Below, piece after piece: positions 47,053 to 56,864 of a stretch of DNA of 64,000 nucleotides (within the stretch, counting starts at the first letter, position 1; each line of letters opens with the position of its first letter). The notes under the pieces are model-generated. The model searched no databases and had not been told where the DNA came from. It saw nothing but the letters and a program-made list of their open reading frames with translations. This stretch comes from Candidatus Latescibacterota bacterium (GTDB lineage Bacteria > Latescibacterota > UBA2968 > UBA8231): the NCBI GenBank assembly GCA_022819745.1, contig JAJEGS010000054.1:1-64000 (forward strand), read 5' to 3'. Made by a program: the position numbers and the translations under genes.

Positions 47053-47817
47053 CTAGGGTTTCCTAGGTTTTTTTACGGTAAATCGATGCAAGCGGACGTC
47101 ATCACCCAACGCCACATCGCCAGCGGCCAGCTTGACTTTGACCGCGGCTAGGCCAAAACGGCGGTCAGCCGCCACCAAGTAAAACCGCTCCCATAGCGGC
47201 GCGTCGTCCAATTCGTAGGCAACGTCGAGGGTATCTTTCGCTGCCAGCGGCACGGCCTCTGCTCCAGTCGTCGGCAGGTGTTGAGTTACAGTACCGCGCC
47301 CATCAACGGACAAGATTGCCCCGTACTGCAAGCCACCCGAGCGGTAGGCGAGCTGTACCACGTCCCCACTTTGGGCTAAGGCTTCGTCTTGCAGACGCTC
47401 CACACCGATGGCCAGTTTGCGGAAGACTAGCAAACGAGGCTCCTGCTCGCTGCCCTTGATGCGCGTCGCAGGTACTTCCGAAGTCTCTTGGTCATCAAGG
47501 AGAGTGGGTACCGCCACCACCGCCAGGATTAGGGCCACGGCCGGCACGGCCCAAAGGCGATACCCACTCCACGTTCGTTGGACGCGCCGGCCCTGCGCCC
47601 GCTTGAGTTTTAGCTCGATCTGGCCGCGCATCCATTCGGGTGGGTAGCGCTGATGCAATTCCTCATTGGAGCGCTCTAGGGCCGCTAGCCGCTGCGCGAG
47701 TTCTGGATCGTCCGCCACTCGACGGTCCAAGGCCGCCAATTCGTCATCGGTCCCCTCGCGCAGCAGGTAGCGCTCTAGCTGGTAGTCGCTTATGGGGTGC
47801 TTGTCTTGCTCGTTCAT
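47053..47817 (-). CDS. Membrane anti-sigma-factor-like protein
   Basis: A 254-residue protein overlapping the ECF sigma gene by 4 bp. The cytoplasmic N-terminal ~85 residues (YQLERYLLREGTDDELAALDRRV, helical, charged) resemble anti-sigma domains, though no zinc His-Cys-Cys is seen. A membrane segment follows at about 88-107, and a beta-rich extracytoplasmic domain resembles ActD/DUF4384-type proteins found beside caspase genes. It probably restrains the sigma factor. Confidence 0.7.
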   Translation of the reverse strand: MNEQDKHPISDYQLERYLLREGTDDELAALDRRVADDPELAQRLAALERSNEELHQRYPPEWMRGQIELKLKRAQGRRVQRTWSGYRLWAVPAVALILAVVAVPTLLDDQETSEVPATRIKGSEQEPRLLVFRKLAIGVERLQDEALAQSGDVVQLAYRSGGLQYGAILSVDGRGTVTQHLPTTGAEAVPLAAKDTLDVAYELDDAPLWERFYLVAADRRFGLAAVKVKLAAGDVALGDDVRLHRFTVKKPRKP

Positions 47818-48287
47818 GGCTTCTCCATCTCTTGCAGCGATGCTCGCAGGCCGAGCAGCCGCTTGCGCACGCCGGACACGGACATGCCCACTTCCCTAGC
47901 GACCTCCTCCAAGGTCATGCCGTCCACGTAGTACAAGACGGCCATCGTGCGCGTTGACTCGAGTTGCTGGCCAAAGAGTTTGGCGAGCGCAGCGCGCGCA
48001 TCTATCTGGCCCTCGGCGTCCTCCGAGCAGGCTATCTGCTCCAACAGCGTCGAGTCGGCCGTGGTCTTCCGCCGCCGGGTATCGCGGATGCGATTGAGGC
48101 AGAGGTTGGTGGCCATGCGATAGAGCAGGCTGGAGGGCGCGTCATCCCGCAGGTGGTCGCGCCGCGTCAATAGCCGCACAAAAACGTCCTGAGTGGCGTC
48201 GAGCGCCTGATCTTCGTCGCGCAAAAGCTGCCGACAACGACGCATGACCATCGGCCCGTAGCGACGGTACAGTGTATCTACGTCCAT
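47814..48287 (-). CDS. ECF-type RNA polymerase sigma factor
   Basis: A 157-residue sigma factor with region 2 (LLRDEDQALDATQDVFVRLL) and region 4 (DGMTLEEVAREVGMSVSGVRKRL) separated by a short linker, as in ECF factors. It is followed by the anti-sigma-like gene with ATGA overlap, then the caspase gene, so it probably activates this cluster and others. The stimulus is unknown. Confidence 0.92.
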   Translation of the reverse strand: MDVDTLYRRYGPMVMRRCRQLLRDEDQALDATQDVFVRLLTRRDHLRDDAPSSLLYRMATNLCLNRIRDTRRRKTTADSTLLEQIACSEDAEGQIDARAALAKLFGQQLESTRTMAVLYYVDGMTLEEVAREVGMSVSGVRKRLLGLRASLQEMEKP

Positions 48288-48406
48288 GTATTCCCTGGCG
48301 ATGTTACTACTTAAACACCTGTGGTGGCGCGGAGTGTTACTTCTACTGCAAAAAATTATATCTCTACAAATTTACAATATGCTGCTTGCAGACGGCACCA
48401 AACAAC

Positions 48407-48437
48407 AAGAGCCGACGGTCCATGGCCGCCGGCTCTT
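48407..48437 (-). terminator. Probable terminator downstream of the PhyH gene
   Basis: AAGAGCCGACGG pairs with CCGCCGGCTCTT around a 7-base loop; on the minus strand a T-rich stretch follows. It lies just after the PhyH gene stop (48467) and before the sigma operon. Confidence 0.65.
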
Positions 48438-48466
48438 GCGATGCTTCCTGTTAAAGTTTTCCCCAG

Positions 48467-49468
48467 CTATTTTTCCTCGATAGCCGCGATCAACTCGGCA
48501 GCCCGCTGGCGCTTGTCGGGATCCTTGTCGCGGGCGATGATGCGCTGGAGCGCCGAGACGGCTAGCGGATCGCCTTGCTCGCCCAGTTCCAAGGCTTGGC
48601 GGTCGCGTTCCTCGTGATAGCTATTGTCGTAGTCAACCACGTCCAATTCGTACTCGCGCCAGTAGTATTGCAAGCGGTCATCGGGCCACTCGGCGTAGAT
48701 GGCCTCCCAGGTATTGGGCTGGCTGTGCGGCAGCAGGCTGCCTGGGGCGATGGGATCGGCCACGCGCTGATAGCGGGCGTCGATGGACAGACGCAGTTGC
48801 TCGCCGGTGTTGGGAACGCCGCGATGAGGCGTCATGCTGTGGAAGAACAGCACGTCCCCCTGTGCAAAGGGGCCGCCGGTCCATTCAAAAGAGTCCGTGA
48901 TTGCCAACCCTCCGGCTCCTAGCGCCGGCTGAAAATTATAAACGCCCCCCCGATGCGCCCCAGCAGCCACCTCCAGCCCACCCATCGTCGTCGGCAGATC
49001 GTGGAGTGGAAACCAAGCTGTATAGGTTTCAGCCGTCCCCTGAATGGGGATGAAGTCCTGATGCGGCGGCGTGGTAAAGGATTCGCGCTTGGGAAAGATG
49101 GTGCGGCCAATGAGGCGGGGATGCGGCAACACCGGGCCGTCGAACAGCTTTTCGAGCAGGCCGACGAGCGCGGGATGGTGCTGCAAGCCGTGGAATTCGG
49201 GCACCGCGTACATCCGGCTATAGACATCCATATACTCGGGCGTCGGCTCGACGCAGAAGCCATCTTGGTCGGCGATGGCGTCCTCGATCGGCGCGTCGGC
49301 CTGCACCCAGCCAGCGTCGCGAGCAATGGCCAAAAAGCGCAGCCTGAGCAATTCGAGTTCATCGGCGGGCAACAGGCCGCTGATAAAGAGATGACCATTG
49401 CGCTGCATGCGGTCGCGGAGCGCGGGTGGGTCGTCGATAATAGGAGTTGAGTCAATAAAGGTTGGCAT
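48467..49468 (-). CDS. Phytanoyl-CoA dioxygenase (PhyH) family protein
   Basis: Fe(II)/2-oxoglutarate-dependent oxygenase family. The facial triad is visible: the HxD in TPPHQDFIPI and the distal His in SMTPHRGVPN, with LRLSIDARYQ for 2-oxoglutarate binding. About 334 residues from the ATG at 49468, chosen for GGGAG before it; 5 more codons are open upstream. PhyH proteins are expanded in several candidate phyla. Its substrate, probably a small hydroxylated molecule or natural product, is unknown. Confidence 0.85.
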   Translation of the reverse strand: MPTFIDSTPIIDDPPALRDRMQRNGHLFISGLLPADELELLRLRFLAIARDAGWVQADAPIEDAIADQDGFCVEPTPEYMDVYSRMYAVPEFHGLQHHPALVGLLEKLFDGPVLPHPRLIGRTIFPKRESFTTPPHQDFIPIQGTAETYTAWFPLHDLPTTMGGLEVAAGAHRGGVYNFQPALGAGGLAITDSFEWTGGPFAQGDVLFFHSMTPHRGVPNTGEQLRLSIDARYQRVADPIAPGSLLPHSQPNTWEAIYAEWPDDRLQYYWREYELDVVDYDNSYHEERDRQALELGEQGDPLAVSALQRIIARDKDPDKRQRAAELIAAIEEK

Positions 49469-49617
49469 AACGAAGACTCCCAAAATAGAGAAGAATGCTA
49501 ACTTGCAGCGTATTTCCTAAATAGTACGGAGTTTTGCCAGAGACCAAAAGGTGCCGTCGGCCCCTCAACCAGTACGCGGGGCACTGGGGGAGAGTACGAA
49601 GCCTCATCATCTACTTC

Positions 49618-50376
49618 TCATTTTGATGAATAGATTCGCTTCAGTCTTCCCCAACTCAACCGCTCAACCGCCGTGTGAATAGGGCCTTCAGGCGCAAGCA
49701 ACCAAGGATCGAATAAAACGAGACCCAACCCATCCTCGTCTTGGCCATCCCAGATCTTCTCCGCAATTGATGTGTGCTCATCCGTATCCCACCAGTTATA
49801 TCGAGCGTCGATGGCATTGGGATTATCTAGTAAGATAAGACCTAACTGGGTCAGGAATTCATTATACTGGATGATAGGCTGGGCATCTCCGTAAAGGTCG
49901 ATCGCAGCATACCCACCGGTAAAGCGATTGCCGCGAATGAGGGGGCGAATGAGGTCACCCCTTTGACTCGGTATGCTCATCACGCTGGCTTGAGCGGCGG
50001 CAGACCTGCCATCTGAGTTGTAATCAAACGTAAACCCTTCAATGGTAACTGAGTCTGCAGCAATGAAGATGCCGTGTGGAAATGAATTGCGAATGATCGT
50101 GCTGTCCGGTCCGGCACCAAGCAGCGTAACGCGCTCGGTGAGCATACTAAAACCGGCCACATAGTAGGTCCCCGCCGTGATGCGGATTGTATCTCCGGCA
50201 CTCGCCAGGCGGGTAGCGACATCTATGCATTGAACATCGACGGTTCCCCTCTGCGATACCATTATGCATCCATTATCGGCGGTTCCCGTTTGCGATACCG
50301 TGATCGTCTCCGCCGCCAAGCCACTGGAGCCATCGAAAACGAAAACAAAAAGGACACTCCATATACATGACCTCAT
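49618..50376 (-). CDS. Secreted right-handed beta-helix protein
   Basis: The start at 50376 (MRSCIWSVLFVFVFDG, signal peptide) follows GAGGAG; the frame is open 29 codons further up. The 252-residue protein has the stacked-coil pattern of pectate-lyase-like folds: AGDTIRITAGTYYVAGFSM, VTIEGFTFDYN, PLIRGNRFTGGY, PIIQYNEF, IDARYNWW. Polysaccharide binding or lysis is possible; no catalytic residues can be assigned. The surrounding DNA is AT-richer than average. Related hairpins lie on both sides. Confidence 0.75.
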   Translation of the reverse strand: MRSCIWSVLFVFVFDGSSGLAAETITVSQTGTADNGCIMVSQRGTVDVQCIDVATRLASAGDTIRITAGTYYVAGFSMLTERVTLLGAGPDSTIIRNSFPHGIFIAADSVTIEGFTFDYNSDGRSAAAQASVMSIPSQRGDLIRPLIRGNRFTGGYAAIDLYGDAQPIIQYNEFLTQLGLILLDNPNAIDARYNWWDTDEHTSIAEKIWDGQDEDGLGLVLFDPWLLAPEGPIHTAVERLSWGRLKRIYSSK

Positions 50377-50441
50377 GGTATTCTTCTCCTCGTTGTAATA
50401 ACTGGATACTCCGATACTCTTTCTGCACTTCCCAAAAATTA

Positions 50442-50472
50442 TCCCCTCCAGCGCACGAGGCACTGGAGGGGA
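50442..50472 (-). terminator. Rho-independent terminator after the NhaC gene
   Basis: TCCCCTCCAG and CTGGAGGGGA form a perfect 10-bp stem around an 11-base loop. On the minus strand it is followed by ATAATTTTTGGG. It lies about 55 bp after the NhaC stop (50526) in the direction of transcription. Confidence 0.8.
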
Positions 50473-50525
50473 CGTGTTCCCTGCGACGGGCAGAGACGCC
50501 CAGAATCATGGAGTAAGCCCTCTTC

Positions 50526-52244
50526 TTAGGCGGTAAAAAACGCCACGGCGGTCCAGCACAAAGCCGCCGCGCCCGCCGCCAGCGTCGCCTGCGGAATCTG
50601 CGTCTTGACGTGATCCATCAGGTCGCAACCCGTACACATGGAACTAAGCACGGTGGTATCCGAAATCGGCGAGCACTGGTCGCCGTACACGCTGCCGTCC
50701 ATGACCGCGGCAAAACACAAGGTCATAAAAAGCTCAGGATGCGCCAGCCCATTGGAACCAGCCACCGCCCAAGCAAGCGGCATAGCCAGCGGAAAGGCCA
50801 CTGCATACGTGCCCCAGCTCGTGCCAGTGGAAAAGGCTATGCACATCGTGAGAATCTGCAGCAAGACCGGCAGGAGAAAATACGGAATGGCCTCGCCGAG
50901 CTGTTCGACCAAAAAGATGCTGCCACCCGTCTCCTTGCTAATGCCGCCGATGGTGATCGCCAGTAGCAAAATGACCGAGCCGAGCACCACGCCCTTAAGG
51001 CCATCGTGGAAGCCGGCGATGAGGTCTCTGAGCGCCATGCCCTTGGCCAAGGCCATGCCCGCGGCCAACAAAAGCGCAACGCCAAAGGCCCACTGCACAT
51101 TGGGCGATCCGCTGACGATAAAAGTGCCAACGGCAATGGCGATGAGCGTGCCCAACGGCAAGAAGAATTCGAGGACGTGCGGAGTGTAGCCTTCGGGAAC
51201 GTTGCTCCCTTGCAGCTCCTTGGCGCTCAGCGGATCGGCACCGGGGGCGTCGAGCTCGCCAGTCGTGCGCGAGCGTTCCATCGCGGCCCTCAGTTGCGAC
51301 CCCAAAAAGAGCGGTTTTTCAATGCTGAGCAGGAACGTGCCCAAGACGGCAAAAATGGCGTAAAAACAAAAGGGCACGCTTTGAAAAAAGAAGGCAATGC
51401 GATCAGCTTCAGTCGCCAAGAAACTGACGCCAGAGACGAAGATGAACGCCTGCACGTAGCCGGGCCAAGCGTTGAACGCAAGCTGGGACGCAATCGGCGA
51501 GGCCGTTGAATCCACCACGTACGCCAGCTCCTCGTGGCTGATTTTCTCGTTGTCGGCAATCGGTTTGACCGTGGTGCCGACCAGCACCGTGCTGACGGTC
51601 CCTCCCTGGAAGAAGATGACCCCGAGCAGCCAGGCGACTAGCTTGGCGCTTCTAGGGCCACGCACAAAGCGCACGGTCATAAACTCGGCAAAAGCCTGAG
51701 CCGCCCCCGTGCGGGACCATATTCCCATCAGCCCCCCCAATAGCCACAAGTAGAGCAGCAGAACTCCGGCTGCGCTTTTGGTCGCCAACGAGGGAATTAG
51801 TACCTCGCCAGTGAAGTCGTAGCGGCCCATCAGCAGAGCACCAGCGACGATGCCACCCAACAGCGAGGTGACCGGTTCTTTGGTCAGCCAACACAACAGC
51901 ACGGCCACCACTGCTGGCAGCAGCGACCAATAGCTCCAGTGGCGTTTGGCTACCAATTTGTAGTAGCGGCCGGTCTCCGCCACGGAGACAAATTCTTCCG
52001 TGATCGGCGGTGTTGTCCTCGACCCCTTAATTTTGGCTGGGTCGAGTTGGGCTTGCGCTATGGGCACGGCCTCAAAATAGGCGGGTTTTTCGCGATAGAT
52101 GTAGTATAGCTTGCCGTCGTCGTCCGTTTTCACGTCCAACTCGATCCGCTCAACCGTCCACGTCGGTGCCACATTGATACCTATGATCCAAGACGAGAGC
52201 AGGGCGATGGCAAAAATGGCGAAGTTGCGAATGCCTCTAGGCAT
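50526..52244 (-). CDS. Na+/H+ antiporter, NhaC family
   Basis: A 572-residue integral membrane protein. An N-terminal membrane segment is followed by ~90 extracytoplasmic residues and then about 11 membrane segments with NhaC features ([55 protein letters not shown]). It likely exchanges Na+ for H+ or drives solute exchange. It starts 41 bp after the TIM-barrel gene, in a probable operon with the Gfo/Idh/MocA dehydrogenase. Confidence 0.88.
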   Translation of the reverse strand: MPRGIRNFAIFAIALLSSWIIGINVAPTWTVERIELDVKTDDDGKLYYIYREKPAYFEAVPIAQAQLDPAKIKGSRTTPPITEEFVSVAETGRYYKLVAKRHWSYWSLLPAVVAVLLCWLTKEPVTSLLGGIVAGALLMGRYDFTGEVLIPSLATKSAAGVLLLYLWLLGGLMGIWSRTGAAQAFAEFMTVRFVRGPRSAKLVAWLLGVIFFQGGTVSTVLVGTTVKPIADNEKISHEELAYVVDSTASPIASQLAFNAWPGYVQAFIFVSGVSFLATEADRIAFFFQSVPFCFYAIFAVLGTFLLSIEKPLFLGSQLRAAMERSRTTGELDAPGADPLSAKELQGSNVPEGYTPHVLEFFLPLGTLIAIAVGTFIVSGSPNVQWAFGVALLLAAGMALAKGMALRDLIAGFHDGLKGVVLGSVILLLAITIGGISKETGGSIFLVEQLGEAIPYFLLPVLLQILTMCIAFSTGTSWGTYAVAFPLAMPLAWAVAGSNGLAHPELFMTLCFAAVMDGSVYGDQCSPISDTTVLSSMCTGCDLMDHVKTQIPQATLAAGAAALCWTAVAFFTA

Positions 52245-52285
52245 GGGGTTCCTTTCGGTTTGATGGGTTAAGGTCGTTTATCCGC

Positions 52286-53869
52286 TCATATTCCCGACAG
52301 TTCGCTCGGCCCCAGATCTAGGTCTTGGCCGCGGTGATAATTGCGTCCCATCAGGTATTTGATATCCAACTCCACATCGCGCACAAAAATCTCTGGCAGG
52401 GCTTGGGCGTCCCGCCGCACCAATTCGACTGCGAGCGTATTGTTCCCCTTTTTCGGCCAGTGTTTGGCGTCCAGCTTAAACGCGTACCAATACCCCGAAC
52501 CCGTGCGATAGCGCGGAGCCGACATCCGGTACATTTCGTTGATCTTGCGCAACAGACTGGCGGGCAACTCCCGGCCATTGAAATAGAACTTCAGCCGGTC
52601 GCGCTCGGTGTGGCCCATCACCCGCACCCGCAGCAACACTTCGTGTACCCGGCCAACCTTGGCCCAACGCCGCAGATCGTCGCTGACCGACAAGGTAATG
52701 GAAGCCTTGTGGCCCTTTTGCAAATAGGCCGGTAGCTGCATGGTCGTCCCCGGCTCGGTGGTGGGATTGGGGTAGCGCCCGGTCATGGTCGGAACGTAGT
52801 AAATTTTGTCGCGCGCGGCCATGACCTCTGAATAGGGCAGTTCCCGCAGTTTCTCGTAGAAGGAGGCTTGGTACGGCCAATTCCCAAACCAGTGCGCCAA
52901 GTACAGGCCATCGACGCCCTGCGCCCAGTAGTTGCAGGCGGCCCCGCGCACCATCTCAATGGTCGCCTCTCCCAAGCGATCCGAGTCCACGTGGCTTTGC
53001 AAGGCCGCGTGGACCCGACAGCCCGTGCCCTCGGCTGCGGCAACCAAGGGCCGGAAATCAACGGTCGAGTCCAGCAATTCCGGGCCGGAAAAAGCCTGAC
53101 CGATTAGCACATCGACCAACCCTTCGCGCAGCCACGCTTCTACGTCCATGCCGACGGCATAGCACCCCTTGATACTATAGGGAATGCGGATGGCCAATTC
53201 GCGTTGCTTGCCGCTCCGCTTGACAGCGCGATACACTTTGCGCACCCACTCGGTCATAATCTCGCGTCCAGCGTCAACCTCGTCTGGGTGGAAGTAGTAG
53301 GGCTGGTAGTTCATCTGCAACTCAAAGCCATCGACCGGATATTTTTTTAGCGTCTCGGCAATCAGGGCAAAGCGCTCGTCGCGAACTTCTTTGTGCTTGA
53401 AGTCGAGACAGGTGTAGCCAGGATAGTCGTCGGGGACACCGTCTTGCGCGCCGATTTCGAGATGGGCGTTGTCAAAGCGGAAGTCCGAGCAGCGCACGTC
53501 CTCTTCCCTCGGCCCCCGACCCTGCTGTACCAACAGCGTCGGATACACCTGTTTGCCGTACTGGTGGGCACGGTCGCAAATCAGGCGCAGAGGATCGTGC
53601 CCCTTGCGGATTAGATCGCGGGCGTTTTGGTGGGCGCGACGGAAAATCAAATGCGGCCACCGCTTCACATTGTGCCCCCACAGCTCCCCGACCTCGGTGT
53701 CGTGCAGCACCGTGCGGCCATCGCCGAGACAAAACATGATGGCTTCAACCGGTGTACCCAACAGTTCGTCCACCCCCTGCTCGTATTCCTCCTTCTGCAT
53801 CGGCGGCTCGTACATGTAGATCAGTGGATGCCGCCCATCGTGGTAAAACATGATTTTGGGTTTGGACAT
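52286..53869 (-). CDS. TIM-barrel glycosidase-like protein
   Basis: A 527-residue cytoplasmic-looking protein and paralogue of the 43315 product. Shared segments include VDGFELQMNYQPYYF (barrel strand with an acidic residue), GCYAVGMDVEAWLREGLVDVLI and a C-terminal beta-sandwich of about 130 residues (LKFYFNGRELP, ALPEIFVRDVELDIKY). It follows the Gfo/Idh/MocA gene after 12 bp and precedes the NhaC gene, so it may act in uptake and breakdown of an unusual sugar. The reaction is not established. Confidence 0.7.
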   Translation of the reverse strand: MSKPKIMFYHDGRHPLIYMYEPPMQKEEYEQGVDELLGTPVEAIMFCLGDGRTVLHDTEVGELWGHNVKRWPHLIFRRAHQNARDLIRKGHDPLRLICDRAHQYGKQVYPTLLVQQGRGPREEDVRCSDFRFDNAHLEIGAQDGVPDDYPGYTCLDFKHKEVRDERFALIAETLKKYPVDGFELQMNYQPYYFHPDEVDAGREIMTEWVRKVYRAVKRSGKQRELAIRIPYSIKGCYAVGMDVEAWLREGLVDVLIGQAFSGPELLDSTVDFRPLVAAAEGTGCRVHAALQSHVDSDRLGEATIEMVRGAACNYWAQGVDGLYLAHWFGNWPYQASFYEKLRELPYSEVMAARDKIYYVPTMTGRYPNPTTEPGTTMQLPAYLQKGHKASITLSVSDDLRRWAKVGRVHEVLLRVRVMGHTERDRLKFYFNGRELPASLLRKINEMYRMSAPRYRTGSGYWYAFKLDAKHWPKKGNNTLAVELVRRDAQALPEIFVRDVELDIKYLMGRNYHRGQDLDLGPSELSGI

Positions 53870-53881
53870 TATCTCGCTCCT

Positions 53882-54985
53882 TTAGGTCCAGTTGCGCGAA
53901 TTGGGCACGGCCACCCAAGCCGACCCTTGGGCGACCGACTGTTGGCTGACGAGGCCGGGCAAGGTCATGTCCATCGCCAAGTCGATGCCAATGGCCGGCT
54001 CCTTTTCCCCGCGGATGGCCGCGACAAAGTCCTGAACCTCCCAATAGTCACCACCACCGTGACCGGCGGCGAGGGCTTCTGCCGGAGGATGCCGCCAATG
54101 ATCGGGCAAAAATTCCTCTAGCGTCTCCAATGGCTCCCAGCGCGGCTGCTCACTGCGATTGCGCAGCCAGATTTTGGCCGTGGCCTCAAAGCCGTCGGCT
54201 GACTCGTACGCGCCATCAGTTCCCTGTAGCGCATAATGCACCATGTTGTGTGGCCGATCCGAGAGCATATCGACCCGGATATGGGCCAGCCCGCCACCCG
54301 ACAGTCGGCACATCATGGTCACCGAGTCCTCCATTTCGTACAAATCGCCGCGCGGGTCGCGGTAGTGATTCCCAGTGCCCACGGCACAGACGGCCACCAC
54401 CCGCTGCCCGACAAACCACGTCAGCACCGGCCCCAAGCTGTGCGTGCCATAGGTGCAGCCATTGACACCCGTCTGCCAACGCCGCCGCCAAGGCGTGATC
54501 TCGTTAAGCTGTTTCAGTTCGTGGATATAAGCCCCTTCGGCGTAGTACAGCTCGCCAAAAAAGCCGCGCTCGACCAACGCTTTTACCAGTGTGTTGGGCT
54601 TGGTGTACACGTAATTCTCGGCCATCATATAGACAGCTTTGCTGCACCGCGCCGCCCGCGTCAAATCGCAGCACTCCTCGACCGACACTCCAGCCGTCAC
54701 CTCGCTGAGCACGTGGATGTCGCGCTCCAAGGCCGCGATGGACTGAGGCACGTGCCACGGCATGGGTGATCCCACGACGATCGCGTCCACCCCTCCAGAA
54801 TCGAACATTTCGTCCGTATCTGTAAAAACCTGTTCAACGCCCAATTCGGCCGCGTGGCACTCAACCTCTTCCCGGCGGATGTCGCACAGCGCGGTAACTT
54901 CCGTGGCCGGATGAGCCAGCAGGGTGGGGATAAAGCCGCTTCCGCGACCAGCAGCCCCAATGACGCCAACGCGTATTTTGTCCAT
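53882..54985 (-). CDS. Gfo/Idh/MocA-family oxidoreductase
   Basis: NAD(P)-dependent sugar dehydrogenase family. The Rossmann motif IRVGVIGAAGRGSGF is at the N-terminus, followed by VGSPMPWHVPQ and the conserved EVTAGVSVEEC; LNEITPWRRRWQTGVNG lies in the C-terminal domain. I chose ATG 54985 (MDKIRVGV), typical of the family; the frame extends 17 codons to 55036. It heads the probable operon dehydrogenase - TIM barrel - NhaC. Confidence 0.88.
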   Translation of the reverse strand: MDKIRVGVIGAAGRGSGFIPTLLAHPATEVTALCDIRREEVECHAAELGVEQVFTDTDEMFDSGGVDAIVVGSPMPWHVPQSIAALERDIHVLSEVTAGVSVEECCDLTRAARCSKAVYMMAENYVYTKPNTLVKALVERGFFGELYYAEGAYIHELKQLNEITPWRRRWQTGVNGCTYGTHSLGPVLTWFVGQRVVAVCAVGTGNHYRDPRGDLYEMEDSVTMMCRLSGGGLAHIRVDMLSDRPHNMVHYALQGTDGAYESADGFEATAKIWLRNRSEQPRWEPLETLEEFLPDHWRHPPAEALAAGHGGGDYWEVQDFVAAIRGEKEPAIGIDLAMDMTLPGLVSQQSVAQGSAWVAVPNSRNWT

Positions 54986-55067
54986 TTCTATATCTGTTTG
55001 ACAACCGGCCTCAACAACCGTACTGTTGTAGGCCATTTTTTAACCCATTCCCCATAGGAGGAACCTC

Positions 55068-55502
55068 ATGGCCACTATACCTAACATCAGCTCGGATATC
55101 GCCGGACCGCTCGGCGCGATTCACCTACCCCGCTTGTGGTCCAAGCTGCGCCTAAGCGCGGCTGGCGAATTGCCCGCGGACTACCCGGAATGCGGCGCAG
55201 GCTTCGATCAGATGGTCCTCGACGGCCTCAGCATCGACCGCGACGCGGCCGTGGCCTACGTCAAGGACAACAAGGCCAGCTACATCGAATTTGAAAACTG
55301 GGTCAAGGACCAGCGCGGCGGCTCCATTCCCCAGAGCGAAATCGACGCTTCCAACGCCGCCATCCGCGGCTACAACCACGACGACGAGACCCGCACCGAC
55401 ATCCTCGGTGCCGCTGGCCTCGGCGACGACGGCAGCATTCTCGACGCCGTCAATCTCAACAACCTCGACGACTGGACTGAACTGCACAACGCCCTGAGCT
55501 AA
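55068..55502 (+). CDS. DUF5069-domain protein
   Basis: A 144-residue protein of the DUF5069 family: LPRLWSKLRLSAAGELP, the aromatic FDQMVLDGLSIDRDAAV and YIEFENWVKDQ. No function is known. A strong AGGAGG box precedes the ATG. It stands alone between divergent sugar genes and a second M20 gene, ending in a clear terminator. Confidence 0.8.
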   Translation: MATIPNISSDIAGPLGAIHLPRLWSKLRLSAAGELPADYPECGAGFDQMVLDGLSIDRDAAVAYVKDNKASYIEFENWVKDQRGGSIPQSEIDASNAAIRGYNHDDETRTDILGAAGLGDDGSILDAVNLNNLDDWTELHNALS

Positions 55503-55525
55503 CAGGACGTATCCCACTCGTCTGT

Positions 55526-55562
55526 CGGCCCGCTTCCTCTCGTTGGAGGCGGGCCGCTTTGT
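55526..55562 (+). terminator. Rho-independent terminator
   Basis: CGGCCCGCTTCC pairs with GGAGGCGGGCCG (one G-U) around a 7-base loop, followed by CTTTGTTGTTTG. It follows the DUF5069 gene. Confidence 0.85.
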
Positions 55563-55677
55563 TGTTTGCCGCTCGCCTATTCATACCTCCTTTTGACGAG
55601 GCTGTCAACGCCCTTGATAGCCCTCTACTGAATTTGTACTTTGTGCCACTCACCCTCTCTGCGAAAGCGAATCTGCA

Positions 55678-56808
55678 ATGAAACCCGATGTCGTCAAACT
55701 AACCAAAGCATTAGTCGCCTATCCCTCGGAAAGCCAAACCAGCAACGTCGAAGTCACCCAACACGTAGCCGGAGTCTTAGACCAGCTTGGTTTCCAAATA
55801 GAAGAGGTGCCCTACACAGATGAGGCAGGCGTGGACAAGCTCTCCATCGTCGGCAAGTTGGGCACCGGGGAGGGAGGGCTGGCCTTGATGAGCCACGACG
55901 ATGTCGTCCCCGCCAATCCCGCCGACGGCTGGCACCGCGATCCCTACGACTCATACGAGGCCAACGGCAAGCTCTACGGCCGCGGCTCCTGCGACATGAA
56001 AGGCCCCCTTGCCGCTTCAATTTGCGCAGCCGCCCGTTTCAAGGCTGCCGATCTCAACGCTCCAATCTACATCGTCGTCACGGCCGACGAGGAGGTCCTC
56101 TGCGTCGGCGCGCAAAAGGTCACGGCCCATTCCAAGCTCTTTGCCGAGGCCAGCACTGGCTGCGGCATCATCTGCGAACCCACCAGCCTCCGCGTCGTCC
56201 ACGCCCACAAAGGCTCGCTTGCCATCCAAGTCACCGCCAAAGGACGCCCCGCGCACACCAGCACCCTGAAGGGCACCAACGCCAACCTCAAGATGATTCC
56301 CTTTCTCGCGGAAATGAAGCGATTCAACGAGCGAGTGCTCAGCGCACGCCGCTATCGCAACGAAGAATTCGCGCCGCCGCATTCCGAGTGGTGCATCGGC
56401 ATCAACGATCACAACCGCGCCACCAACATCTCCCCCGCCCAAAGCATCTGCACCCTCAACTATCGCCCCATGCCCGGCATCGACGTCGATGATATTATCG
56501 ACCGAACCCGCAAAAGCGCGCAAAAACACGGCCTCAATTTCGAGCTCAAGCATTGCGGCGAGCCGCTCTACACCGCGGTGGACGCTCCACTGGTCCGCAC
56601 GGCGCTCAAGCTAACGGGCCGTCGCAAGCCCACTACAGTGGCCTACGGCACCGACGGCATGGCTTTTTTCAAGAAGATGAAACAAATGATCGTCCTCGGC
56701 CCAGGCGACATCGCGCAAGCCCACACCGCCAACGAATGGATCAAAACCGACCAACTGCGCGCCAGCGTCGATCTCTACGCCCGCTTCATCGAGCATATCT
56801 GCGTGTAG
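55678..56808 (+). CDS. M20-family metallo-amidohydrolase (ArgE-like)
   Basis: A 376-residue M20 enzyme. First metal ligands are in LALMSHDDVVP, followed by YGRGSCDMKGPLAAS, the catalytic Glu in VVTADEEVL, and a dimerisation domain with AHKGSLAIQV and KGRPAHTS. The final metal histidine is near AQAHTANEW. Acetylornithine deacetylase, succinyl-DAP desuccinylase or carboxypeptidase are alternatives. A second M20 gene lies at 41864. This is the last GC-rich gene before the AT-richer island. Confidence 0.86.
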   Translation: MKPDVVKLTKALVAYPSESQTSNVEVTQHVAGVLDQLGFQIEEVPYTDEAGVDKLSIVGKLGTGEGGLALMSHDDVVPANPADGWHRDPYDSYEANGKLYGRGSCDMKGPLAASICAAARFKAADLNAPIYIVVTADEEVLCVGAQKVTAHSKLFAEASTGCGIICEPTSLRVVHAHKGSLAIQVTAKGRPAHTSTLKGTNANLKMIPFLAEMKRFNERVLSARRYRNEEFAPPHSEWCIGINDHNRATNISPAQSICTLNYRPMPGIDVDDIIDRTRKSAQKHGLNFELKHCGEPLYTAVDAPLVRTALKLTGRRKPTTVAYGTDGMAFFKKMKQMIVLGPGDIAQAHTANEWIKTDQLRASVDLYARFIEHICV

Positions 56809-56864
56809 GGGGCTGAATCTCAAGGCTAGCGACTTATGCGGGATTTGCTAGCAGAATATAAATA

